A stretch of 38,137 nucleotides of DNA from Desulfoscipio geothermicus (lineage in GTDB: Bacteria; Bacillota; Desulfotomaculia; Desulfotomaculales; Desulfallaceae): contig JAENYF010000030.1 in the NCBI GenBank assembly GCA_016841905.1, positions 1-38,137 on the forward strand, in the 5' to 3' direction. Of the stretch, positions 17,299 through 25,263 are shown piece after piece. The notes beneath the pieces were generated by a model, which ran no database searches, was not told the DNA's origin, and saw only the letters and a program-made list of their open reading frames with translations. The position numbers and the translations under genes are program-made. Every line of letters starts with the position of its first letter. Within the stretch, counting starts at the first letter, position 1.

Positions 17299-17523
17299 CG
17301 CAAGAATTGGTTATTTGCCAATACCCCGCGTGGCGCCAATGCCAGTGCAACGATTTACAGCATTGTTGAAACAGCTAAGGAAAATGGCCTAAATCCATTT
17401 AGCTACCTTCAGTATCTTTTTGAAAGGCTTCCCAACCTAGATATCCAAGACCAAAACGCATTAGATGAGCTACTTCCCTGGTCGGATTCTTTGCCTCTGA
17501 CTTGTCGGGTGAATAAAAAGTAG
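17299..17523 (+). pseudogene. IS66 transposase remnant, right part (C-terminus)
   Basis: Seventy-four codons run without interruption from RKNWLFANTPRGANASATIY through SIVETAKENGLNPFSYLQYL to a TAG stop. This is the conserved C-terminal end of IS66-family TnpC DDE transposases. It continues the PFVIG at 13886-13900 exactly where the family sequence predicts, showing that the RIT element split the gene. There is no start or DDE triad here, so it is inactive. No IS66 helper genes (tnpA/tnpB) or terminal repeats were recognised. Confidence 0.82.
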
Positions 17524-17533
17524 TTTATATCCT

Positions 17534-17559
17534 GCCCCACCATGTTTGCAAGGTGGGGC
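17534..17559 (+). terminator. intrinsic terminator after IS66 remnant
   Basis: GCCCCACC (17534-17541) pairs with GGTGGGGC (17552-17559), followed by TTATTTTA. It abuts the end of the leftward gene at 17560 and may end transcription from that side too. Confidence 0.75.
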
Positions 17560-18051
17560 TTATTTTACGCTTACATTGTCTGACAGAACAACTGCCCCCT
17601 CTGGCAGAGCATTAGCAAGATCTATTACCCATTCGTTGTTAACCAATATCACGGGGTAGATCATTATGCGCTCTTCACCATCCAAAACATAACTAACTTT
17701 AACGATAACCATGTCTTCGCCACGCTTCTCACTAGATAGTATAGTTGGTGGTTTTTCTGGAAGCAATCCATCTTCATGTTGCATCTTGAGAGTATTTCTT
17801 CGTATATCTTCGCTCATCCTTTTGTCTGTGGAAACTTTCTTCAAAGTATCATAATCATTTTTTTGGACTGCTTCAAAAAAATCATACACGCATTGTTCAG
17901 CAGACTTTATTGCGCTGGAAGAAGACGATGAAGATATCTGTTCGTCAGAATTTACTTCGTTGAAAAAAACCAATGAGGGTATCCCGAAAAAAAATGTAAA
18001 CGCAAATAAAGGTGCGATTATGCAGACTAAATAGTTTTTGAATTTCTTCAC
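17560..18051 (-). CDS. small exported protein of unknown function
   Basis: The 163-residue protein starts at GTG 18049-18051, with GGGAGG ten bases before. A hydrophobic stretch at about 8-30 (LVCIIAPLFAFTFFFG) is a signal anchor, followed by a seven-serine linker near 42-48. After that comes a domain of about 110 residues beginning AEQCVYDFFEAVQKNDYDTL and ending NNEWVIDLANA. The helix-then-sheet pattern with 'FFEAVQKNDYDTLKK' resembles NTF2/DUF4878-like extracellular domains, but I cannot assign it firmly. It lies alone in the island between the IS66 and IS3 remnants, so it may be cargo. Low GC relative to the housekeeping genes fits a recent arrival. Confidence 0.6.
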   Translation of the reverse strand: MKKFKNYLVCIIAPLFAFTFFFGIPSLVFFNEVNSDEQISSSSSSSAIKSAEQCVYDFFEAVQKNDYDTLKKVSTDKRMSEDIRRNTLKMQHEDGLLPEKPPTILSSEKRGEDMVIVKVSYVLDGEERIMIYPVILVNNEWVIDLANALPEGAVVLSDNVSVK

Positions 18052-18384
18052 TGCAACGATGCCTCCCTAATAATGTTCTTCGTTATAGAATTGTTTTTTA
18101 AATATGAATCTGAATTACTAGCTAGCTCTTTGTAGGTTATGTCAATGTTTTTGAGGCTATTGCTGTCTTGTCGCTCACTGCCCTGTTCTTAAGCACTGCC
18201 TTAAGCTAGCCATGCCGTTTCATTACTCTGTAGATCTGAAAATGGTCTTTGTCTGGTGTCCGTATTTCTTAGGGCCAGCCCAGGGCCCGCTGTAGCTAAT
18301 GCTTTTGCGGCCCTTTGCCAAAAGACAGGCTAACACGGACACCTCCCCCATGTAAAGGGCCTTCGATGAATGGCCGCTGGGCAA
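18052..18384. other. intergenic region with possible IS3 right end
   Basis: No gene is seen. GGTGTCCGT at 18255-18263 is repeated in inverted orientation at 18335-18343 (ACGGACACC). Such TG...CA ends with GTCCG are common in IS3-family terminal repeats, and the site lies just downstream of the IS3 transposase remnant, so 18255 may be the right end of that IS. The rest has no visible signal. Confidence 0.3.
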
Positions 18385-18546
18385 CTATCTTCTTCCTGAT
18401 ATCTGGCTGTTCATGATAGCTTTATAATATTTAGCAGGTGCCATGTACCCAATGCTGCCATGCCTACGACGATTATTGTAATAATCCATGTATTCGGCTG
18501 ATGACCCTGTAGGCATCTGTAAAGCTAATAAATTCATTTCTGCTAT
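18385..18546 (-). pseudogene. IS3-family transposase OrfB C-terminal remnant
   Basis: Read leftward, the frame gives AEYMDYYNNRRRHGSIGYMA, then PAKYYKAIMNSQISGRR and a stop at 18385. The pattern Y-x-x-Y-Y-N-x-x-R-x-H-x-S-x-G-Y-x-x-P is the conserved end of IS3 OrfB transposases. Only about 50 residues remain, with no start and no DDE core, and the upstream end merges with the toxin gene end. It is a dead fragment. Confidence 0.8.
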
Positions 18547-18555
18547 ACATCGTAA

Positions 18556-19452
18556 TTAAACATATCTTCTTTCCCCATGGTTCCAATTTTTAAATAGTTC
18601 ATCCTCCTGAATCAGTGCTTCATATGGTGGCTTAAGAAAATCAATTATTACTTTGACAACGTTGTTAAAGTCAAGTTTGTATTGCAATATTTTTTTACAA
18701 AAATTATCCCATCGCTCTAAGATATTAGAGTCATTCGCCAACCTTGAAATTATGATAACAGAGTCCTTTTCATAGGGTGTGCCCCGATTAGTAAGGGTTT
18801 CAAAAATTGCTTCCTGTAGCTTCCTTCCATCAAAATCAAATGTTGTTGCCAAATAATATATATCAAAAAAATCCTTCATCCTACTTGTAGCTTCCATTAG
18901 CGATATGATAGCATCTAGTTTTTCTGCCACAGTAGACTCTAAAGAATAAGTTAATATTTTAGGTTCTTCAAATCCTGGAAGTAATACCGGCAAAGTTCTT
19001 TCAACTGGTGAAGGTATTATAACATCACCAACTCCAAAATCTATACTAAAAGGGGTCTTTGTCTTTCCAATAAACCCAATAAGATTAACTCTAATACCAT
19101 GATACTCCTTATTCTCACTGATAGTTTCTAACCTTCTAACCTCAAATTGTATAAAATCGTTTTTGCTAGGCGAGGAAATAACTTCCTTAACAAGTTTTCC
19201 CACTGCATTCAAGTTGCTAGGATAATTTTTTAATAGGTAATCTGCATCGACTGTTGGTCTTGCGGTAAATCCACTAATTGAATATAATAAAAGACCGCCT
19301 TTAAGAATGAGTTTTTCTTTGTAGTTACTTATGGAAAGCCTTCGTATAAATTCCTCTTGGCAAAATAAATTTAAGAGTTGCTGTAATGGGATACCTTGTT
19401 CTTTTGATTTGTTTTTTAGTCTCGCTAAGACTGAAGCTTCAATATTTTCCAT
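18556..19452 (-). CDS. AbiEii-type nucleotidyltransferase toxin
   Basis: The 298-residue protein belongs to the AbiEii/AbiGii nucleotidyltransferase group. The core signature is seen as LKGGLLLYSISGFTARPTVD followed by ADYL, with the acidic pair of the nucleotidyltransferase fold, then SIDFGVGD, and the late motif AEKLDAIISL with RMKDFFDIYYLA. Relatives act as type IV or MenT-like toxins that modify tRNA ends or otherwise block growth. The start is ATG 19450-19452, overlapping the antitoxin stop as TAATG, with AGGAGTG eight bases upstream; an in-frame GTG at 19461 lacks such a site. It sits at the edge of the mobile island, the usual place for abortive-infection cargo. Confidence 0.85.
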   Translation of the reverse strand: MENIEASVLARLKNKSKEQGIPLQQLLNLFCQEEFIRRLSISNYKEKLILKGGLLLYSISGFTARPTVDADYLLKNYPSNLNAVGKLVKEVISSPSKNDFIQFEVRRLETISENKEYHGIRVNLIGFIGKTKTPFSIDFGVGDVIIPSPVERTLPVLLPGFEEPKILTYSLESTVAEKLDAIISLMEATSRMKDFFDIYYLATTFDFDGRKLQEAIFETLTNRGTPYEKDSVIIISRLANDSNILERWDNFCKKILQYKLDFNNVVKVIIDFLKPPYEALIQEDELFKNWNHGERRYV

Positions 19453-20048
19453 TACAACCACACTCCTACATATGTCTGCACCTTATTCTTTATATTAAAT
19501 ATTTCTGCATACTCAAACAGCTTTCTTATATTTTTTTTTGGGTCCTTTACATAACGCCCAATTGCATTATTAAATACTTCTTTCTCTAGCTTTTTCTCAT
19601 AACGAAGGACATCACAAATTGTGCGGTCTCTGTCATATATTCTAATTTTTACACCATCTACCTGTATTATATCTACACCAATATCTATAAACTTTGGTTC
19701 AAGATAGTAAGGTTCTATTAAAGGATAATCTATATTATATTGGGTTGTTTTACTATATCTGTCCACAGCTATTTGCCATGCTAACGGTATGCGATCTGTA
19801 TAACTATAGTGCAACAGAGCACTTTCAAGAAATATAACCGCTTGTGGGAATAGTCGTGCTATAATCACCTCTTCCCGACTAACATAATCCGTCAGCTCGT
19901 AAAAACCACGTTTAATCCTTGTAATAACTCCATCATCCAAAAGCCTTTTTATCTGGCGGCTTGAAAGCCCTAGTTCATTAAGCTCCGTAGTTTTTAGGAT
20001 TCCTCCTCGTCTTTGAAACTCCTTTCTCAATATGTGAATTGCTACCAT
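19452..20048 (-). CDS. AbiEi-type antitoxin and transcriptional regulator
   Basis: The 198-residue protein has an N-terminal winged helix (GGILKTTELNELGLSSRQIK, then RLLDDGVITRIKRGFYEL, about 14-55) and a C-terminal AbiEi domain with CDVLRYEKKLEKEVFNNAIG. Such proteins neutralise AbiEii toxins and repress their own promoter through the winged helix. The start is ATG 20046-20048, with GGGAGGTG six bases before; the longer frame to 20099 has no ribosome site. The gene is translationally coupled to the toxin gene by a TAATG junction. A sigma-A promoter is found at 20098-20126. Confidence 0.85.
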   Translation of the reverse strand: MVAIHILRKEFQRRGGILKTTELNELGLSSRQIKRLLDDGVITRIKRGFYELTDYVSREEVIIARLFPQAVIFLESALLHYSYTDRIPLAWQIAVDRYSKTTQYNIDYPLIEPYYLEPKFIDIGVDIIQVDGVKIRIYDRDRTICDVLRYEKKLEKEVFNNAIGRYVKDPKKNIRKLFEYAEIFNIKNKVQTYVGVWL

Positions 20049-20097
20049 TCTGCACCTCCCGGCCTGCATTCGTTTTGCAGCGCAGTCTTTTAAGTGC

Positions 20098-20126
20098 ATT
20101 TAACCATATTTTTACTTATTGTTCAA
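20098..20126 (-). promoter_or_regulatory. promoter of abiE operon
   Basis: On the minus strand TTGAAC (20121-20126) and TTAAAT (20098-20103) are 17 bases apart, about 50 bases before the antitoxin start. AT-rich surroundings fit an autoregulated toxin-antitoxin promoter. Confidence 0.55.
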
Positions 20127-20182
20127 ACAATTTTATCGGTAAATCAAAGTATTATGTTTGTTTTTCAAAGCTGCATAGGGTA

Positions 20183-20240
20183 TTTCAGACCCATAAGCCA
20201 ATGAATTACCAAAGTGAGGAAATTCCCACTATCAATTATT
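20183..20240. repeat. 58-bp direct repeat, right copy
   Basis: Three mismatches to 13341-13398 in the same orientation; flanks on both sides differ. It lies between the toxin-antitoxin promoter and the multicopper oxidase gene. See the left copy. Confidence 0.85.
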
Positions 20241-20418
20241 AGTACTAATCTGGGTTTTATAGATCATTCCACCCCGGTGCTAAACGGAAACTAAAGCAGT
20301 TCAAAGTCATGCACATACTTACCAATTGCCTGCCTAATGAATAATATAAAAAATATGATTTTGGATGTAAAAGTGTGGAAAATTGCTGCATAAATAATAA
20401 TTTATGAGGAGGATAAAA

Positions 20419-23400
20419 ATGCAGAAGAAAAAATCCGCGGTTCGGGCAAATCTCGTGATCGACCCGGACACTGGATACCCGGTACCGGACTATTTCGGTG
20501 CCGCCAACTGGGCCTATAGCCCGCCGCTGAGAAAATTCGTCGATGCCGTGCCGGGGCTGGGACCTGAGGGCGCCAACGCTTTGGGTCAGTACATCCCGGT
20601 TGCTGTGCCCGATAAGACGACCTATCCCGGCTCCGATTACTACGAAATCGCCGTGGTTGAGTTTACTGAGCAGATGCACTCGGACCTGCCGCCCACCACG
20701 CTTCGGGGTTACGTGCAATTATCTACTTTAGTTGTTCCCGGTGAGCAAATTGCTCTGACCCATAATGGTACGCCCATTCTAAAAGGTGACGGTACACAGG
20801 CTTACGGTGTGGATGCGCCCCACTACATGGGGCCTGCTATTATTGCCTCCCGCGATGTGCCGGTGCGGATCAAGTTCTACAATTTACTGCCTACCGGTGC
20901 CGGCGGTGACCTTTTCATACCGGTGGATACAACAGTCATGGGGGCGGGGCATGGGCCGCTAGGACATCATGCCATGCCGATGAATTATACGCAAAACCGC
21001 GCAAACGTACATCTGCATGGAAATAACACCGTCTGGATAAGTGATGGGACGCCGCATCAGTGGATTACCCCGGCGGGAGAAGACACCCCTTATCCTGAAG
21101 GCGTGAGTGTCGTGAACGTCCCTGATATGGATGATGTAGACGACCCCCGGGATGGGATGCAGACCTTGTACTATACCAACGCACAAAGTGCCAGGCTGAT
21201 GTTCTATCATGATCACTCATATGGTATCACTCGTCTTAATGTCTATGTCGGAGAAGCCGCCGCTTATTTATTAACAGACCAGGTCGAACAGGATTTGATC
21301 AACGGCACAAACGTTTCCGGCATCAATCCGGGCCTGGAAAAATTTTTACCCGAACTCGGCATTCCCCTGGTCATCCAGGATAAGACTTTTGTTGATGCCA
21401 ATACCATTCTCAATACGGACCCCACCTGGGTCTGGGGGACAACACCGGGCATACCCAATACCGGCGATCTTTGGTATCCCCACGTCTATAGCCCCGCCCA
21501 GAATCCCTGGGATCCCACCGGAGTCAACCCGTATGGCCGCTGGATGTATGGCCCGTGGTTCTGGCCGCCAACGAATATAGATCATCCGCCGATTCCGAAC
21601 CCGTATTATGATCCCGAAAATGCACCCGAGCAACCGCTAATGATCCCGGCAATGCCTTTTCCTTCCATGCCTGGTGAGGCCTTTATGGACACACCTATTG
21701 TTAACGGTACGGCCTACCCTTACCTGGAAGTGGAACCCAAGGCTTACCGCTTCCGTATCTTAAATGCTGCCGATGATCGCTTCTTTAACCTGCAGCTATA
21801 TGTAGCGGATCCCGATGGCCACATTTCACCGGATACAGGCTTACCAACAGAAGTTAAGATGGTGTCAGCTGCCGGGACACCGGGCCTTCCTGCCGACTGG
21901 CCAAGTGGTGTGCCCGATGCGTCCTTAAAAGGACCGGACTGGATTCAGATCGGCACCGAAGGCGGTTTCCTACCGGCACCTGTAGTGATCCCCAGCCAGC
22001 CGATTACCTGGAACTTGAATGCGACAACCTTTAACGCCGGGAATGTCGATCAGCACTCGCTCTTACTGGGAACCGCGGAACGGGTAGATGTTATTGTTGA
22101 CTTCTCCCAGTTTGCAGGGAAGACCCTCATACTCTACAACGATGCCCCGGCAGCTTTCCCAGCGTCTGACCCGCGCTACGATTATTACACGGGTAATCCG
22201 GACCTGACTGATGAGGGTGGTGCCCCGTCTACGCAGCCGGGTTACGGCCCCAACATTCGCACAGTTATGCAGATCAGGGTAGCGGATTCTGCTCCCGCTC
22301 CCGCGTACGACATAACCGCTTTAGAAGCAGTGTTTGCTAAAACAGACACCAAAAGAGGTGTCTTTGAAGCGTCCCATGAGCGGATTATTATACCACAGGC
22401 CGCTTACAACTCCGCCTACAATGTAACGAATTTACCTGCCGATGCCGCCGGAGCCTATGTACAACTTCATGAGTTTTCCAAGACCTTTCGGCCGATTGAC
22501 GCGAATGGAACTCTGCTGCCGCCCGTTACCCTGCAGATCGAACCGAAGGCTTTGCAGGACGAAATGGGTGAAGTCTATGACACCGGGTATGGACGGATGA
22601 GCGGCATGCTGGGACTTGAATTCCCGATCTCCAGTTCCAACTTCAGTCAATTTATAGTCTACGGCTATGCCAGCCCGCCTGTTGAGATTGTAAAAGGCAC
22701 AGCAAATCTTACTGCGACACCCATTGGTTCTCTTGATGATGGGACGCAAATCTGGAAGATCACTCATAACGGTGTGGATACACATACCATTCACACCCAC
22801 CTGTTTTCCGCACAGCTTATCAACCGGGTTGCCTGGGACGGAGCTATGCTACCACCTGAGCCTAATGAATTGGGCTGGAAAGAGACCTTCAGGGTGAACC
22901 CACTTGAGCATACAGTTATTGCACTAAGACCGAGTGTCCCTACCCCTGCACAGGTACCTTTCGAGGTGCCCAACAGCGTTCGCCTGATTGACCCGACAAT
23001 GCCCGAGGGTGTTGCTCTAACTCCACCACCACCCGCGGGGTGGTTCGATCCGCTGGGAAATCCAATTAGTCAAGTTACCAACCACTACGTGAACTTTGGC
23101 TGGGAATACGTGTATCACTGTCATATTCTCGCCCACGAAGAGATGGATATGATGCACGCGATGGTATTTGCCGTTTCAGCGAAAGCGCCTTCTAATCTAG
23201 TGGCCAATGTTTTTGGTTTTGGTCTTAACAGGCGTGTAGTTTTAACCTGGATGAACAGTTCCATGAACGAGACTAGCTTCACTGTTCAAAGAGCGGCCAG
23301 TAGTGCCGGTCCGTGGACTACTCTGGCCACGCTGCCGGCCGGTTCAAATTCATACACTGATCCCATCGGCAGAACCGGCAGCACTTACTACTACCGGGTA

Positions 23401-24084
23401 TTTGCTTCCAACACCGTAGGTGATACCGAAACACCGGGCTTCCCAACAATGACAGTGGACTCTGGTTTTTCTAACGTGGTGCAGGTTGGCCAAAATCAGG
23501 ATCAGCCGCCGGCGGCTCCAACCAATTTGAATGCAACACTTATAACCGGACCCGCCGTTCGTCTAACCTGGTGGGACAATTCAAGCACTGAAACCGGTTT
23601 TGTGGTCGAACGCTCCGATAACGGGGAAGCTTTCTTCGTGCTCGTCACACTACCAACAAATTTCACAGGCAGAGTCAACTACACCGATACAACTGTTGTG
23701 CCCGGCAATCAGTATACTTACAGGGTCGGGGCAATGAATGCCGCGGGATTTTCAGCTTACTCGAACACGGCAAACATAAATCTGTTCGCTGCACCCGCAG
23801 CACCATCCAATGTGGTAGCTGAACGGCTGGCAGTTGGCCTCTACGACATGGTCACGTTGACCTGGAACGATAATTCCAACAATGAGAGCGGCTACAGAAT
23901 TCAGGGAGCTACCAACGCAACCTTTACAAACAACCTGGTGACCAGTATGGTTGATATCAACACCACCATCTTCCGAACCATCATACCGCGCTTCACCCCA
24001 TATTACTTCAGAATCCAGGCGTTTAGCAGCGCTGGCCAGTCGGCTTGGGTTAATGCTCAACCATTCCCCATCGTTACGCAATAG
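20419..24084 (+). CDS. multicopper oxidase with three C-terminal fibronectin type III domains
   Basis: The 1221-residue protein starts at ATG 20419, with AGGAGG at 20407. All four copper motifs are present: VHLHGN (H198, H200), FYHDHS (H264, H266), HTIHTH (from 789) and HCHILAHEEMDMMH (900-913). The last carries the Cys and Met type-1 ligands, so both the type-1 site and the trinuclear cluster should form. This arrangement is that of large laccase/bilirubin-oxidase-like enzymes that oxidise metals or phenols with O2. Residues about 920-1221 hold three FN3 modules (each with LTW..NS..ESG and YYF/YRV strands). No Sec or Tat signal peptide is seen; the N-terminus is MQKKKSAVRANLVIDPD. Oxygen-dependent enzymes are unexpected in an obligate anaerobe. 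The gene has higher GC than the island to its left. Confidence 0.93.
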   Translation: MQKKKSAVRANLVIDPDTGYPVPDYFGAANWAYSPPLRKFVDAVPGLGPEGANALGQYIPVAVPDKTTYPGSDYYEIAVVEFTEQMHSDLPPTTLRGYVQLSTLVVPGEQIALTHNGTPILKGDGTQAYGVDAPHYMGPAIIASRDVPVRIKFYNLLPTGAGGDLFIPVDTTVMGAGHGPLGHHAMPMNYTQNRANVHLHGNNTVWISDGTPHQWITPAGEDTPYPEGVSVVNVPDMDDVDDPRDGMQTLYYTNAQSARLMFYHDHSYGITRLNVYVGEAAAYLLTDQVEQDLINGTNVSGINPGLEKFLPELGIPLVIQDKTFVDANTILNTDPTWVWGTTPGIPNTGDLWYPHVYSPAQNPWDPTGVNPYGRWMYGPWFWPPTNIDHPPIPNPYYDPENAPEQPLMIPAMPFPSMPGEAFMDTPIVNGTAYPYLEVEPKAYRFRILNAADDRFFNLQLYVADPDGHISPDTGLPTEVKMVSAAGTPGLPADWPSGVPDASLKGPDWIQIGTEGGFLPAPVVIPSQPITWNLNATTFNAGNVDQHSLLLGTAERVDVIVDFSQFAGKTLILYNDAPAAFPASDPRYDYYTGNPDLTDEGGAPSTQPGYGPNIRTVMQIRVADSAPAPAYDITALEAVFAKTDTKRGVFEASHERIIIPQAAYNSAYNVTNLPADAAGAYVQLHEFSKTFRPIDANGTLLPPVTLQIEPKALQDEMGEVYDTGYGRMSGMLGLEFPISSSNFSQFIVYGYASPPVEIVKGTANLTATPIGSLDDGTQIWKITHNGVDTHTIHTHLFSAQLINRVAWDGAMLPPEPNELGWKETFRVNPLEHTVIALRPSVPTPAQVPFEVPNSVRLIDPTMPEGVALTPPPPAGWFDPLGNPISQVTNHYVNFGWEYVYHCHILAHEEMDMMHAMVFAVSAKAPSNLVANVFGFGLNRRVVLTWMNSSMNETSFTVQRAASSAGPWTTLATLPAGSNSYTDPIGRTGSTYYYRVFASNTVGDTETPGFPTMTVDSGFSNVVQVGQNQDQPPAAPTNLNATLITGPAVRLTWWDNSSTETGFVVERSDNGEAFFVLVTLPTNFTGRVNYTDTTVVPGNQYTYRVGAMNAAGFSAYSNTANINLFAAPAAPSNVVAERLAVGLYDMVTLTWNDNSNNESGYRIQGATNATFTNNLVTSMVDINTTIFRTIIPRFTPYYFRIQAFSSAGQSAWVNAQPFPIVTQ

Positions 24085-24194
24085 TTAACTTCTTCGTTTT
24101 GCTTCGTTGTATACTGGTACCGTTTATTAATTGTTAAGTTTAAGTAGAATAAATGAAACAAAGAATTGCCCGCTATCTGAACTTTTATAATTAA

Positions 24195-24221
24195 AAGGGT
24201 TTGCCTTTATGGCAGGCCCTT
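24195..24221 (+). terminator. terminator after multicopper oxidase
   Basis: AAGGGTTTGCC and GGCAGGCCCTT pair with a five-base loop (one wobble and one mismatch region), followed by ATTTATATT. Confidence 0.65.
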
Positions 24222-24339
24222 ATTTATATTCAAAAAAAACAGCAGACGAGCAACCAAGCTAAGCCTTAAGTTGATGTATCCCATAACCTACGGTAACATG
24301 GTATATCACATGCTCGCCTGTTAGAAAGGGTACACGGGC

Positions 24340-24531
24340 ATGACACATATTCAAGTAAGGCTGACAGCTGGCAGACAAGGTTTAAAATCAGCGTACAAGT
24401 TAAACACAACAGTCACCTTTACAACTCATAACACCGATCAGACTTGTGAAATACCGGCAGATGATGTCATGCTCGGCATTTTGCACCGTCTGATACAAAG
24501 AAAGAAGGGAACATCAGATAGCAGTGGTTGA
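24340..24531 (+). CDS. small protein preceding serine recombinase remnant
   Basis: This 63-residue frame (MTHIQVRLTAGRQGLKSAYK and onward, ending QRKKGTSDSSG) overlaps the GTG start of the recombinase remnant by eight bases. Small frames just ahead of, and overlapping, large serine recombinase genes are common in Firmicute elements, so it is probably a leftover accessory gene of that element. There is no recognisable domain and no strong ribosome site (AGAAAGGG lies a little far, about 10-12 bases upstream). Confidence 0.45.
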   Translation: MTHIQVRLTAGRQGLKSAYKLNTTVTFTTHNTDQTCEIPADDVMLGILHRLIQRKKGTSDSSG

Positions 24532-24889
24532 GAAAATGAAGATGCGTGGACAGTTGCCCGGAGCGGTAGTCTACGCACGTTTTAGTTCTGACAACCAAAG
24601 AGAAGAAAGTATCGATGCACAGCTACATGCCATATAAAAGGCATACAAACAGTCCAGGGAGCTTTACCTAAGTGGAAATCTGGATGAAATGAGGCAGCTC
24701 ATCAACCTATATTTGAATAAGGTCCTAATACACAAAGAGCACGTTGAAGTTTTCTTCAACGTGCTTCCTGTTTATTTGCTGGGTAATTTAGTCAAGCCCC
24801 CATCAAAGGATGAAAACGTGGCTAAAATTGGTGGAGGCGGGCCGCTTGTCGAGTATACACAGTCCAAAGTTTCCCTATCTTATCTTTGA
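24524..24889 (+). pseudogene. large serine recombinase, internally deleted
   Basis: The frame opens with VVYARFSSDNQREESIDAQL, the N-terminal catalytic segment of large serine recombinases (the nucleophile Ser is in RFSSDNQ). It then meets a TAA at 24635 and continues in the same frame as LDEMRQLINLYLNKVLIHKE followed by HVEVFFNVLP, the conserved coiled-coil/zinc-end C-terminal part. About 350-400 middle residues expected for the family are missing. The gene is thus a deletion relic with one nonsense codon. It shows that an integrative element once sat here. Confidence 0.8.
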
Positions 24890-25038
24890 ATTACAGCGCT
24901 CCACGGCCTTAATCAGTTCATATAGCAGTTCTTCCTTCAAATTCAAAGCCGTTAAGTATGACGAGGCTTAAGCATTATTATTAAGGTGCGAAAGCTGGGT
25001 TATACTATAAACCAACAATTGTTTGGAGGGGGTTATTT
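24890..25038. other. intergenic with leftward coding-like fragment
   Basis: Read leftward, about 24887-24955 gives LNLKEELLYELIKAVERCNS KIR then stop, helical and coding-like but without a start. It may be the end of another lost gene; otherwise nothing is recognised. Confidence 0.25.
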
Positions 25039-25213
25039 TAACTAAGGCTAAATTACAAGAAAACAGCAGGGAATCTGCACTGGAAAAGGCACTGGGGAAA
25101 TTGAAAAGAAATACGGAAAAGGCGCTATCATGAAACTGGGGGAAAAGGGAGCAAAGGATTCTCTTTATATACTAAAAGCGAGTAAAGAATTGTACTGGGG
25201 GAATAGTTTATGA
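25039..25213 (+). pseudogene. recA N-terminal fragment, frameshifted
   Basis: After a good ribosome site (GGAGGGGGT at 25025-25033) the sequence reads ENSRESALEKALG. Then, after a one-base frame change, it reads EIEKKYGKGAIMKLGEKGA up to a stop at 25211. The pattern AL-x-x-AL-x-x-IEK-x-x-GKG-x-IM-x-LG is the start of RecA. There is nothing of the ATPase core. It is a decayed second recA or one carried by a lost element; an intact recA is not in this window. Confidence 0.65.
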
Positions 25214-25263
25214 GAAAAATTCGACAGCTTCATTTATGGATTGGTTTATTGACCTCTTTTTTG

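Noticed and set aside
20039-20242. Rightward 67-codon frame covering the right 58-bp repeat
   Set aside because: Its first part is antisense to the antitoxin gene and its promoter; only the repeat-derived end looks protein-like, so it is not called as a gene.
20257-20718. Leftward open frame of 153 codons over the start of the oxidase gene
   Set aside because: It lies antisense to a certain gene, has no ribosome site and no recognisable domain.
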